Below, one piece after another: positions 1 to 12,543 of a stretch of DNA of 64,000 nt. A program made the position numbers and the translations under genes. This stretch comes from Tetrapyrgos nigripes (lineage: Eukaryota > Basidiomycota > Agaricomycetes > Agaricales > Campanellaceae). The DNA is taken from positions 124,001-188,000 of the forward strand of contig JAACJM010000051.1 in assembly GCA_013368315.1 (NCBI GenBank), written 5' to 3'. A model generated the notes under the pieces. The model was not told where the DNA came from and did not search any database. It saw only the letters and a list, made by a program, of their open reading frames with translations. The stretch's first letter is position 1; every line of letters starts with the position of its first letter.

Positions 1-2732
1 CGAGGTGGCCGTGGACATGCTGAGTCCGGGATTGCGGGTACTTCATGTGGAGAACTGGTGATCGAGTGTCCAGCATGCCCACTCCCAGACAAGAATTTGC
101 CTTCTGATTGGAAACTCAAGGACCCTGAACTTCAGTGAGTTTCCTATTTTGAAATGGGTACATGATAGCTGATATTGATATACGGGATAGGTATCTCTAT
201 GCGCTGTTTCTCGCTCTAGATGCAAACTTCCGCTTGCGTAATCGAATCGTCTCGGACGAGCGGAAAAGTCCATTGCTGGGTGATGGATTTGCCTATCTAT
301 GTCCTAGTACCCCTTATAAAGAGCATATTCTCAAATATGTTGACCAGGAGGATGTAAGTAAATTTTGTTCAAAGAGTTGTGACTGACTTTGAATGATTTT
401 TCAAGATGAGTAATTGTTCGGGTTTTCAAGCCATGACCTTGTCAAATGTGAAGAACATTGTAGGACTTCGGGTAAGCGGCATGGCAGGGGTTTGTTGCGG
501 GAGACACCGGATGTGGCGAGCGTCAGGTCTTGGGGATCTGCAAAAGGGGGAAAGGTACTCACTCATTATGACTTGTTAATCTGTTTATTAATCTCTGGTC
601 TACTCGGTCCAGGTACTGCAATGTTGATTTCGTGTTCTGGTGTACAATCAAAGATACAGATTATCTTTGCATTGTTATCTCATACGATATCGCTTGTCAG
701 TGGAGTCAGAACTTCTGGAAGCGGATGCAGGACCTAGATCCAGATTTCAAGGTCAGGTTTACTGAACATGGGGTCAAGTTTTTGGTACCAAAGTTCCACC
801 TACGCGCACACCAGCCAGATTGCCAATGCAACTTCAACTTTAATTACACCAAAGGCTGTGGAGAGACACATGGCGAAGTGATTGAGGAAGGATGGTCACT
901 GTCAAACAAAGCGGCCGTGCAGACAAAGGAAATGGGACCAGGATCCAGGGCTCAGACGCTTGACGACATATTTGGATTCCATAATTACCTCAATGTTGAG
1001 AATCTTGGTAAGTCAACAAAGAGCTATCCTTTTCGCAGACATCTCATCAGATTGTAGACAAGGTCCTCGTCAAGCACCTGATTTCTGCATGCAAAGAGTT
1101 TGATCAGTTCCATGAAGATTTCGATCGTTTTGATAAGGGATTGGAGCGAAATTTGGGAAGACCATGTTTGGACGTGTGGAAACAGAGTGTCATTAATTGG
1201 GATCAGAACCATGCATTGCCATGTCCATATGAGGATGCCAATGCAGGTACGTCTGGTTAATTCATTGGGCAGATCGATTTTTGACGTGAGCATACCAGCA
1301 CACAAGAAGGATCAGTTCAAACTCCTCCAGCTTGAAATGGCAGAAGAGGAAGCGGCTCAGATCCGTGATGGTCAAGGTTTGAGATATCCGAGCAGCCCAC
1401 ATAGGTTCATCGCTACTGGTATTGAATTGCAGGAGTTACAGTAAGTATCCTATATATCTCTATGGGTCCATATATCTCTACGGGTCCAATATTGATGATT
1501 TCTTACTCTAGACGGAATCTGGTACTATTTGTCACTGTCAACAAGTCACTCACTCCAACACAGCAATTGGAACTGCAGAGAAGACGGTCGTCCCTTCTCA
1601 AGTGTATTCTGCAATTTCGGTCCCTCCAACGGTTGTTGATGCCCGGCCTTGTGGAGGTTCTGAAGCCAGATGACATGGACAAAATTAATAATCCAGATAT
1701 GACGCTGCCAGAGAGATTCCCCCTCTTTCTGCCGTCAGACTGTGGGACTGCCTCTGCTCGTGCAAGAGCATGCCTTGGAGAATTGCCAGAGCTGGAGGCA
1801 AGATTGCGGTACACTGAGGCATCAGACACTTTGGAGGAGGTTTGGGATGGACTTCGAGCCCGAACAACAGCAACACGATTCAAAATGCGGAATCTCGCAG
1901 GCCAGGTGGAAAGCACACGCGCAGGTGGAGTACTTCGGCAAATTGACATCCGAATCCATAGCCGAAAGATCTGGTACCGACACGCAAGAGCTGCCTTCTT
2001 TACACTACAGGGGCCAGGGGAATGGGAGGATCACTTGCAAGAGCTTAGAGATGAGGACGTCCGAGGAATTAACGAGCGTGCCTTGAGCAGAGAAGAGCAA
2101 GCTGAGCATACTGCCCGCATTGAAAGACTTCGTCGGAATGGGTTGTTTACTTTGGAGGATGCTGATGAAGAATATTTGGTGGGGCAAGGCATAGTTTCAC
2201 AAGTAAGAGGAGAGGGAAGCCGGACCTTATCCTGGATATGGTATGGGACAACTCCTTCTGAAGACGGTCCAGAGTTCAAGACAGGTGAGTAGTAATATTT
2301 GCCTGCAATGGTGATCTTGGTGATCTTGGTACTTACATCTATCCTTCAGTCATTCGAATTGAGTGGTGTAAAGCCCGGGCGCGGATGCTGCGTCGAAAAG
2401 AAGAAGTAATGCTGCTCACCGAGGAGTTGAGACGAATGTCGACATATATGAAATGGAAGGCAAGTTGGTGGCATGACCGGATAGTAGGAAAACCGGGCAT
2501 GATTGCAGAGGGAGTATCTGAAGTGTTTGCAGAAGGATTAAACGCATATGCGCTTCAGCAAAGCCAGTTCTGCACTGAGCGAGCCCAGGAGATTGAGAAC
2601 CGGTGGGATAGCCTGAGGCAGCATGCTTTCAGACTCCTTCAACGTGAGGTGAATGTGCTCACACTAACTGTGGATATAGATTACATAGACAGTACTGAAG
2701 AAGTCCTGTTGAGGGCTGAGGTCGAATTGTAA
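1..2732 (+). CDS. KDZ-family transposase, 3' part of the gene (5' end outside window)
   Basis: Multi-exon gene that enters from the left edge and ends at TAA 2730-2732. Spliced exons read continuously: an exon with CPACPLPDKNLP, then YLYALFLALDANFRL, then GVCCGRHRMWRASGLGDLQKG, ERYCNVDF, SYDIACQW, VPKFHLRAHQPDC and EEGWSLSNKAAVQTKEMG, all hallmarks of Kyakuja-Dileera-Zisupton transposases of basidiomycetes. The conserved Cys and His residues lie in these blocks. Introns that restore frame are about 555-613, 1005-1051, 1246-1290, 1441-1511 and 2285-2349, with two more before 402. The C-terminal part (about 1512-2732) is rich in Arg/Glu helices, as usual in the family. I see no internal stop or frameshift in the visible part, so the copy could be recent. 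The cysteine-cluster N-terminus would lie to the left. Confident in family, less in exact splice sites. Confidence 0.85.
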
Positions 2733-3595
2733 CAAGAACTAATCAATTGTGTGTGTGTATATGGCTTGCATATATACGGTGTGTACAGTTGTGCGGGTCG
2801 GCGGGTTGGTGGCTGTGAATGTGCGTGCTAACGAAATATTGATTCGATTAGGAAAATGGATTATAAGTTCCTTGAATGATGATGAGATGTTAATATAGAT
2901 GCTTAGTATCTTCAATGTCGAGAAATGCTCGTCTCGACGTCGTTCGGGGTTACCCGATGACAGTTCCCACGCGTCTTGAGAGCCCCGTTCTCTCTTTGCC
3001 TCGACTCGGCTTGCATCAACAAGCAGAAATCTACCTCGGAGATTAACGGAATATACTTTTAACACGTACAGATATCCCTTGAATTTTTTCTATGACCAGA
3101 TCCCCAGTAATTATCAGTATATACCAAAACTTCTTGAAATTTGGCCAGCAACACAAGGGTTTGAAAACGTAGATTAAGTCTTAAATAGCTATTATGACTG
3201 TGTACAACTTTATATAGTGTACTGAGAATTTGAGATGGGCCCGTCGACCCACACATGACCCACACAATTCTCGCAACCGGCATATATATACAGGAGGACG
3301 TATATAACATATAGGTATACTGGATTATCACTTATCTCGCTAGAATGACGGATTATACTGAGTTCTTTTCAGGTTTGAAGTGTTTTGCTATCTGGTATTG
3401 TATACTGGGTAGGCATACATATTCGGGACAGATATACTGATGCGGCTGGTACTGACCACTCATGTGTTGCAAGTTGAATTGTCACTGGCCTCAGTACTAT
3501 CAAGGTATCCCTGCAACTGAGACTATCACCATTGGTATACAGCTATTGCCTGAGTTATGGAAGTCAATCACAGCTGATTGCTAGTGCCAACAGTA
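2733..3595. other. Non-coding stretch after KDZ gene
   Basis: AT-rich sequence with many short TATA/ATAC runs. No reading frame with family resemblance or plausible splicing was found on either strand. It probably contains the 3' end of the KDZ element, but no terminal inverted repeat can be matched because the 5' end lies outside the window. Confidence 0.4.
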
Positions 3596-5400
3596 CTTAC
3601 TACTGGCATTAATACATATATCTATGCAACCGGCATATGTATACTGACTCAAGCCACTGCAGGTTTTTGCTACTTCAAACAGTTGAACTGGGCTCGTGAA
3701 AGTAAAGTCCGAATTGATTGTCAGATCATATATCATTTGTTGAGGAAGTTTTGTGATTAAATATTTGATAAGTGTGCCATATATGTCTATAGGCCCAATC
3801 AAGGCCCAATATACATATATCCAGACACGCCCCTGCAGATTTTTGATAGCTAAAATAGTTACACCTGGAACTGGTCCCATGGAAGTGGATGTCCGTCATG
3901 TCATGTATCATTTGTTGGGGAAGTTTTGTAGTTAAATATCTGATAAGTCTGGCATATACTTCTCCCAATATACATATATCTGGTCAAGCCTGGACTTGTC
4001 AGGTCATATATCATTCGTTGGGAAGTTTTGTAATTCAATATCTAATGAGTCAGCAATATACAGCAGGTTTTTGATACCTCAAATATTTACACCTGAAACT
4101 GATCCCATGGAAGTTGAAACTGATTGTAGGATCATATTTCATTTGTTGGGGAAGTTTTGTGATTAAATATCTGATAAGTCAGCCATATACTTCTATGGGC
4201 TCAATATACATATATCCAGTCAAGCCTCCGCAGGTATTTGATACCTCAGACAGCTACACCTGGAACTAATCACATGGAAGTTGGAATTTGTTGAATCACA
4301 TATCATTTGTTGGGGATGTTTTGTGATTATATATTTTATAAGTCTGCAATATTCATCTATGGGCTCAATATACATATATCCACTCAAGTCACAATCAGCC
4401 AATGAAAGTTACCAATCCCAGCAGTAGCTCACCTCCACCTTACTCACAAGCTTCGCACGTTAATTCATAGACATGAAAATTGTGAACTCAGAATGAGTGG
4501 AGTTTTGTGATTAAATATGTAGCAAGTCAGCCATATACATCTATCGGCCCAAAATACATATATCTGGTCAAGCCTCCGCAGATATTTGATACCTCAAATA
4601 GGTACACTTGGAACTCATCCCATGGAATGTGGAATTTGTCGGATCATATATCATTTGTTGGGGAAGTTTTGTGGTTATATATTTAATAAGTCTTCAATAT
4701 ACATCTATGGGCTCAATATACATATATCTGGTCAAGCCACCGCAGGTTTGTGATACCTCAAATATTTACACCTGTAACTGGTCCCATGGAAATTGGAACT
4801 GATTGTTACGGGAAGTCGTGTGATTAAATATTCAATAAATCCACCATAAATCCACCATACACTGCAGGTATTTGATACCTCAAATAGGTACCCTTAGAAC
4901 TGTCCCATGGAGCTTGGAATTCATCGGATCATATATCATGTGTTGGGGAAGTTTTGTGATTATATATTTAATAAGTCTGCAATATACATATATGGGCTCA
5001 ATATACTTATATATCCATCTGGTCAAGCCCCTGCAGGTTTTTACCTGTAACAGGTCCCATAGAAGTTGGAACTCATTGGAGGATCATATATCATTTGCTG
5101 GGGAAGTTGTGTAATTAAATATTCAATAAATCCACCATACACCTTGACAGGCTTCATCCACTACAGGTATTTGATACCTCAAATAGTTACATCTAGAACT
5201 GGTCCCATGGAAGTTGGAATTTGTCAGATTATCTATCATTCACTGGGGAAGCTTTTTGATAAATCTGCCATATACCTTGACGGGCCCGATATACATATAC
5301 CTAATCAATTCACACTCAGCCGATGAAGGTTACTAATCCCAGCAGTAACTCACCTTTTGTGAAAATTGTGAATGAGTGAAACTGGAGTATCTGGAATAGA
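3596..5400. repeat. Degenerate tandem repeat array, about 100-180 bp units
   Basis: A core including TATCATTTGTTGGGGAAG followed by TTTTGTGATTAAATAT recurs near 3731, 3906, 4009, 4138, 4301, 4649, 4933, 5089 and 5234, with a headless copy near 4500. Between cores the same modules recur: a GGCTCAATATACATATATC module, a CAAGCC(A/T)C(C/T)GCAGGTTT module and a GGTCCCATGGAAGTTGGAA module. Spacing is irregular (about 103 to 345 bp), so units have lost or gained modules. A second-order unit ending in AATCCCAGCAGTA appears near 4415 and 5335. No coding capacity. Short frames in the array repeat only because the DNA repeats. Confidence 0.8.
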
Positions 5401-7250
5401 ATGAGAAATATATATATTTGATGGATCATACCTGTCTACAGCGGGCATCCGCTGCATCCAATCCTTGGAAAGATGTTGGAGCGAATGAACCGTAAACTCA
5501 GCAGAAATAAAAGAACCGATATATGTATGTAGGAGAGGAGTATCGGGTGGTGCTCTTTGCAAGTACCTAGATCAACTCTCATTTTCATCACGACATGATG
5601 GTCATATATGTATATGGAACATCTAGCGTCCTCTTTGTAGGCTGGAGGGCCAGTATGATCCATGTGGTTGATATAAGGATATATCTACTGGTATACGGAT
5701 ATTCAATCAGGTCAGCGTTCATCATGCTGATTATATATACTACTGAAAATATTAACATCCATCATGCAGTTAGGAACATCAACACTTAAATATATAAGAT
5801 ACACATGAAGCACCAACATACATATATCAGTAGACATTCCAGCACTCCCATCAAGCGGTTGAGAACATCATTCATTACACAGGAAGTATCTTGTAAGTTG
5901 TTGATACATATATAGATACAGTATTGATACAGTTACACACAGTGCAATGTACACCGGGTGCACCCATGTACATATATCGGTACCTGCACCAACGCCCGCC
6001 CCACGAATCACCATGGCTGGTGAATCCCCTGATCTTCACTGATGCGCCTCGCTAAGCCTCGGTACCATTCAGCAACAGTCCCAGGTCTTATGTCCGGAGA
6101 TCCCATCAAAACTCCAAGCCCGATGCCTACCGCATGATCGGGATCCAATTTTGGAAGTAACCGCTGTCCAACCTGGGCAACTCATGCCGAGAGTTGCCGC
6201 ATCCGGGTGGATTCAAAGCCCCATCGTGTCCACCCATATACCTATGGCGCCACTATGTGTCCAGCCTGGACTCAACCCGGAAATATCTCTATACGGGCTG
6301 TGGACTGAGTTCATCAATATACGTATATTGGTACTCCATAGGGTGAACCCCAGTCCCAGAGTCATTGACCCTTGCCATTGAAATGGCCTGATGAGACTCC
6401 TGATCTACTCAATGACCATCATCCAACTCTAAAATCCCTCAGATGCAGCTCTCTCGTCTCTGTGGAGGTGGAGTAGAGTTCCCAGAGCATGTCTCCTGGT
6501 CTGCCGATCCTCCCACTGCCAGTGGAGGTTGTCAATACCCAACAGATGACAATAACTACACGTTTGGACATCTGTCACCTCCACCTGATCACAATGGCTT
6601 TGATACTCGTAATGTGCTACATCTTTCTCACAAAATCATCTTCCGCTACAACAGTAGCAGCACTATCACATCAAATATCATCTCGCAACGATTACTATCC
6701 TACCGTCCACTTTACATCGCAAAATCAATATCATCCCTCCATCTCACTACAAAAGCACTCCATCTTACTACAAAAGTCACTCATATTCTCACCTATCTCA
6801 CTACAAGCGCACCATCAAACATGATCCGACGACTCTAACTTGGCTCTGCAAGTTTCTGATCTGATCACCTGCCGTGGGACTACCGTCATGAAGGATGATG
6901 TGCTCAATTTCATTGGTTAGGATTTAGAGTAGATGTAGGCCGTGGCAGGCTATAGCACATCTACACCCGGCATGTTCGTAGAGGACCGTGCCGTGTATTT
7001 CTATCTATCTATCTATCTATCACTGATTCTAGACTTTCTAATTTGTCAGCAGACCGAGGTCTGTAGCAAATCAGAATCAGCTCAATCTGAATGCACCTCA
7101 ATCAACGGGAATTTTTTTTACAGTATATTGCCCATATAGGGTACTGCCACGGAGCCCTAGAGTCCTTGAACTCGAACAACTCCGCTCTGTATCACAGGCG
7201 GTGCAACCGTTGTAAGACTTTGTGCTAGTTGAAGTTCAGTTGAACTAGTC
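5401..7250. other. Non-coding stretch with a short CTAT microsatellite
   Basis: No supported gene. A pure (CTAT) run lies at 7001-7021. The 5940-6830 part is less AT-rich and has short open frames, but none shows codon structure, introns or family motifs that I can support. It may be an old decayed gene or element. Confidence 0.4.
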
Positions 7251-7254
7251 TATC

Positions 7255-7760
7255 AGATCTTTCGTTACGAGTCCTCTTTATAGGACGAGTCTCATTATCA
7301 GCTCAAACGGCCATATCCTATTCTGTCAGCTCGGCAGAGTAAGCACCAAGTACCTTCTCTGCAAATTCCCCGCCAAGCTTTCGTCGAGCAACGAACCAGT
7401 GCCCAGTGCCTAGTCCATGACCTACATCCGCCTCCTCGGAGTCAATTGCTTTTTGTGCAATAGGATGAGGACTCGTGTCTGCCTCTGTATACAGTGGCCC
7501 ATACCGATATATTTTATGTGTCATATAGAGTTCAACACATGATATACCTTAATGTATCATGACCATCTGGTTCGTAATGACCTCTTCTTACAGCTTCCGC
7601 CGCGTTTGAGCGTTTGAGCTTTGATCAACAAGATACGAGGAAAATGCGGGCCATCGCTGCGCTTGGGACGAGCACGAGGCCCAAATTTAGTGATTGGTGA
7701 TGGCGGGGATCGCCAGCCAGCAAAAATAACCGAAAATAGAACTTGTGGAAAATCGGAGCT
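7255..7760. repeat. Copy of dispersed repeat family (7.3-7.8 kb)
   Basis: Two segments match other places in the window. GTCAATTGCTTTTTGTGCA with the following GATGAGGACTCGT recurs at about 57640-57675. The GGGCCATCGCTGCGC ... ACGAGGCCCAAA segment at about 7649-7686 matches about 43888-43925 and, in part, 18515-18545. The left part has ACGAGTCCTCTTTATAGG, similar to ACGAGTCC(T/C)TTAAAAGG at 18637 and 57563. It looks like a non-autonomous dispersed element rather than a gene. The right edge lies close to the start of the next gene. Confidence 0.55.
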
Positions 7761-7897
7761 AGCTGGTAGCTGGCGGCTGGGTTGCTGCAAGTGCCTAGCA
7801 ACCCGTTTCAGAAACATGGGATTTTGCTGATGAAGTTCTTGATAAAAGGCTGCTTGGTACCACCTGCTCAGAACATCCCCCACCCTGGAAAGTTTCA

Positions 7898-9356
7898 ATG
7901 TCTGACGTGTGGTCCGTCTATGCCCATATCTCTGTCCCATCATTGGTACGTCATCCTCTATTCCCTGCGCTGGCAGATGCATTACCAACTTTCCTGAATA
8001 GTTGACCAATGTGTTGTACGGTAAGCAGTTAAGAGTTTCTACATGCTACAACAATGCCACTTAGATTACTTACAGGTGGATACGCAGTTCTGTTTGCAAT
8101 GTGCATGTATATAGTGCATTGCAAAAGCGGGACTATCCAGAGAGTGCATCAAATTGCTATCATGTCTTTGTTTGCTTTAGCAACAGTGAGCTGCATTTTC
8201 AGTAATATAGAGGAGAATATGGCTGTCAAAATGACGTTTGGCAATACCGAGGACCTGTTCGATATACAGTTTCTGACGGCGGCCACTAACCTGGCTGAGA
8301 CGGCAGGGTGAGTACCGGGCTTTCATGTCTCATTAAGCTATGATTTGGCTGAAGCAATTGACAGGACTGTTATTTTTGGAGTCTATACACTGGCTAAGTA
8401 AATCCTTCCCGCTTTATTTGTGTAGTTCGTCGCTGATTCAGCACCGTAGCGCTATAGCAGATTTCGTTTTGGTATATTATTCAAGACCGATTCTGACTTA
8501 CCATCTCACTTCAAATGCACTAGATCCACAGATGCTATAAAATATGGGGATACAAGAAACGGGTTATTGGATTTCCGGTATTCATCTCTGTGGTGAACAA
8601 TGGCAAGGAAACGGTTCATTTCATCTTCAACTAGTACTGATCATCCACATCTAGGTCTTGCATTAGTCAGAACAGTAATCCTGGCTATAGAAAACAAAGC
8701 CCAGACCATGCATGATTTTAAGAATGTCAGTCTGAACCGCATGGAGGTATTTGGAGACGGGGTTCGCTATTCGTTCTTAGCTGTGAACTTTTTCACAAAT
8801 CTCTTTATCCCGTTCATGATTGGTATGCCTTTACAATGTCAACGGTGCCCTTGGTGCTAACGTGTTGATTTTCCAAGCGGGGAGAATCTGGTGGATCGGG
8901 CATCAGGTCTCCAAGTTCATCGGAAGACGGAAGAACTCCCTTACTAAACGAACTGTTGCGATATGGTATTTACAACTCATATTCTCATCTGATGATATGA
9001 AGTACTGACTGTTTGATTTCTTCCAGTCTCGAGTCCGGAATGATATACCCTCTGTTCCTGACACCTACTCTGGCGTTATATCTCAGTGGCACTGTTTCTT
9101 TCTATTTCGACGGTAATATTTTCCCGATGCTCACTCAAGTTGTCGTACGCCTATTTCACTAGTCTACTTATCCATCTAAAACTGGCTTGTGTAGGGGATT
9201 GCACCGACCTTCATTATCGTCCGAGTTGCTCTCGGGATTAGTATCGAAAACGTTCAAGATACTGTGGCTAGGGACAAGGAGGCTAATAGCGGACAGCAGA
9301 CTTGGGCCCTGATGACAATCTTTGAAGACGATGCCAGTACAGGAGCGCCTGTGTAA
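7898..9356 (+). CDS. Seven-transmembrane family protein (Agaricomycete expanded family)
   Basis: Predicted multi-exon membrane protein. Exon 1 starts at ATG 7898 (MSDVWSVYAHISVPSL, ends 7945). A 19-nt micro-exon (about 8002-8020) leads into GGYAVLFAMCMYIVHC (8076-8307). Later exons give IADFVL joined to IHRCYKIWGYKKRVIGFP, then LALVRTVILAI, FLAVNFFTNLFIPFMI, AGRIWWIGHQVSKFIG, LESGMIYPLFLTPTLALYL and IAPTFIIVRVALG, ending at TAA 9354-9356. The order matches seven-TM proteins that are very numerous in mushroom genomes: RCYxIWG after TM3, AGRIWW after TM5, ESGxIY in TM6, APTxIIVRVGLG in TM7. Location is probably plasma or internal membrane; ligand and function are unknown. One junction needs a GC-AG intron near 8610. 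No disruption is seen. Family confident, exon details approximate. Confidence 0.75.
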
Positions 9357-10480
9357 AAGTAGTATCTCTGATACGGGAATACTTAAATTATGTTTGGATG
9401 ACGTTGCTATCTTGAAAGCATGGTGCAAAAAAACATACTGAAGAACGGCGTGGTATGGGGACACATCATTGAAGACTTGAAGCCAGGTCATGAGGGTAAG
9501 ATGTATCATTTTAGTGTAGCTAGGGTACAAGGATGTACTAGTAGTATGTACAGTCCCCAAATTTGGGGGAATCATGGAGGATGCGGAAGGCTGGATGCGT
9601 AGATAACAGTGACACCACTTGGAGACATTCGGTAACCCTGCATAACTGTAATATAAAAAATTTGAACGCATTTGGATAGAAAGGTTACTTCATGAGAACA
9701 ACCCTCTGTTTCGCATACATCCTGAAGGTCGGATATCGTGCATCTCCCACTGCTGATGAAAAAAGGTACACCTGATCAAGTCAGAAATAACAGCCGACAG
9801 ATGAACAGCACTTACGAACCTGCACCTTCTTCCATATCAATCGCTCAGCTCATAATAAGACTTCTCCCCTGGAATCCTGGACAGATCAAGATCTCTTTCT
9901 CTACTGATGTTTCCCTCATGGTTCACTTAGGACACATTAGCAAAATGAGGTACGAGGGTCTGGCCTTCGGACCAAGTCAAGTTTTCCTCTTCTGTTGACG
10001 TTGGTAATGCTTCTTAATTGGCTTGAACTGGCAGTTGGAAGTACGAATGGGCGGGATTAAGAGGGTTGTCTGTGGCGTATAGTCGTGATCTCCGTCTCTG
10101 ATAGGACGAAAAAAGCTTCATCGACTCACTTCTATCCATTGAACCATCTCCTTCTGATCCCACTCCTTTCGGTCTTAACAACAAGTCAATGCATCACGAA
10201 TCACAAGGATGATTTTGAACCTTCAGTTTGACTAGTAATGCGCAGATAAGTATCTCTCATTTCTGGGTTAGTAGACATCATGATGGTTATTTTCAGATAT
10301 CACTGACGATGGAAGCTCAACGCTTCGATGTTGCAACCTAATCTTAGCTCAATAATCCCTCGCCGCTAAAAACACCGTTCAGCAACCACAGCAACCGAAA
10401 GTCTCCATCAATCATCAAGGTTGGTAGGAATTTACCCACAGTACAATGATGATTATCCCTAGTACAAGCATGTGTAATCT
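9357..10480. other. Intergenic, no gene seen
   Basis: I see no supported reading frame. The longer open frame on the minus strand near 9170-9670 overlaps the last exon of the 7TM gene and is antisense to it. The rest is unremarkable AT-rich DNA between two convergent genes. Confidence 0.4.
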
Positions 10481-10559
10481 GAAACTCACTCTATGATACA
10501 CTGTAGTAGAAAATAGCCGCATAATAGTAGTCATTAATAACCCGATGTTCAATGTTCCA

Positions 10560-12190
10560 CCTCATCTCCGGCGTGAGCTCCTTTATGCCTTTCCGGTTAG
10601 AGAAATATCCACTGGCGATCTTGGTGTCCATTTCAACACGAGAATTGGGCGGGAGGGATTAGGTGGTCTGTTTATGAGGGAGTGAGTAAGTATACGCGCA
10701 AAAAAAAAGTAGTAAAAAAGGAGTATGTATATGCGCGAAAGAATAAGCATAAAACGAGTAGCAAGTGAAATAAATGCAAGTACGAAACAAAGCCAAACGG
10801 CCGGAGAATGGGAAGAAAAGATCATGCAGTGAATAGAAAAATGTATGAAGCAAAAAAGATCGAGTTGGAGAAATAAGACCCCAGAAGGGAAAAATAACGT
10901 TCGAACAGCGCAAAATCAGACAAACGGACCCACCAGACAGGTCATACCTCCTCCCAACATCAATCCCACTCCCTACAACTGCACCATACTTCATATCACT
11001 CATCGACACCATATTATCTACTCGTCCTCTCTTCTTTTCGTCCAGTGCACCTACAGACCCGCGACCGTTGGCGCCGATACCGAGCCAGTGTAAGACGTCT
11101 GGCACGAGGGCTTGGAATCTACAACATGAGAACGGACGAAGAGACATCGTTAGTTGAGTACAAGGTGAAGGAAGCAAAGTGATCAAAGGGAAGGAAAGAA
11201 ACGACATATAGAAAACCTACCCCATATCTTTAATAGGCCTCCGTATTCGCAAAATACCGATCCGCCGAATCCCCTCTTCCTCAAATATTAACCAAGTACC
11301 TCATGACCTCTCTCAATGCCTTCCCTTCTTCTAGAAAATGAACAACCCTAACCCCATCCATCCTTAATCATATCCCCTGAACGCCCTGCGCCATCGTATT
11401 GGATTCGTCGCGGACTCCGAGAGTAACGTGTACGTCGGATGAAGAGGAGGCGAGTACAGCAGGGTGACCGAAGACGTAGACGGCAAGTTACCGATTGGGT
11501 GAACAAAGGTTTTGATGTTGGGTCGAGTTTAGGGTACATTCCGTCGGTTTCTTCGAAGAGGGAATGACGGAGGAGGGTTTTGGAACTGTAGAGGGTTAAA
11601 GAGTCAAGAATGAGTGAAATGTAATAGAGAAGAAGGGTCGAAGAAGAGAAAAATGAACGACTTACTCCCGAACCTCTCAACTACACCAGGCAAATACCAA
11701 ACTACTGCCGCATTACTCACAGCAACGTCCACCCAGGATCAATACTCTTATTCACACTTTCATCCTCCCTCTTCACCAGGCGACTCTTCGTCACAATGTT
11801 CCCATCCACGTCAATCTCCCCTCTCCTCGCAGTCCCGTCCAACTCGCTCAGCTTGATATGGGCACTTGTAACCGCAGTGGAAGGCCGGATATCCAACCCT
11901 TTGCCGCCTTCTTTCTTGGTACGAAGCTGGTTAGCGAAGATTTGAGGAACGAGGTGGCCCCATGAATATAAAGAGACAATTTTTCCGGGTGTCCACCATG
12001 ATTCGTTGGGTGGGGTATCGACGGGTGGGGCGCTCATTGAGTAGTCGAGACGGTGGGAAGGAGAAAGGGTGCCCATGCCTATAGCGAGAGCGCGATAGAT
12101 GGAATAGGAACCGGAGTGCGCATCTAGGGCGTTGCGAAGTTTGATAGAGGATGGAAGACGACTGGACCACGGATGAGAGGATCTCTGGAA
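10560..12190 (-). pseudogene. Duplicated URC1-like pseudogene, zinc site deleted
   Basis: Second copy of the URC1-like gene just downstream of the intact copy, same strand, about 2.0 kb away; the match extends into the 3' flank. It lacks the 5' exons. Recognisable blocks are PPNESWWTPGKIVS and AHIKLSELD (about 12080-11720), LFEETDGMYP (about 11550), then VLHWLGIGANGRG (about 11090) and the C-terminal end near 10600. Relative to the intact gene about 72 nt are missing around 11400. In the intact copy this stretch carries DECNGSDVFGSDICTC; here a Ser replaces the first Cys and the remaining cysteines are gone. Reading frame also shifts between segments. A catalytically active GTP cyclohydrolase II fold could not be made, so I call it a pseudogene. 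Confidence 0.75.
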
Positions 12191-12543
12191 AACAAGCGTA
12201 GAACGTAGGGCCGCCTTTATAAGGAAAGACTTTGCACCAAAGAGAAAGTAGGTCCTTCGCGGTTTATGTAAATTCCATGCAAGCGGACGATGCCTAGTTA
12301 AGTCACATTACTGTTCTGTAGCTGCTGCGTGTATGCTAAGTTTCAGTATATTTGATTGGTGTGCAGACATATTCTGTTAAAAGAAGTACAAAAAGACCTT
12401 AAATCGAATCCGGACATAGTTACGGATATTCATCCGAAAAGACAATAAATCCGGCAAGTTCCTGCTTCGAGCGGATATGACACTCACTCTATGATACACT
12501 GCAGTACAAAACAGGTGCGTAATACGAATCATTAACAAGACGT

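Noticed and set aside
6995..7025. CTAT repeats as a possible CRISPR or satellite array
   Set aside because: Simple 4-bp microsatellite of about five units; no spacers.
7557..8009. 150-codon minus-strand open frame
   Set aside because: Overlaps a dispersed repeat and the first exons of the 7TM gene. Its protein similarity to a frame at 43.9 kb comes from the shared repeat, not a gene.
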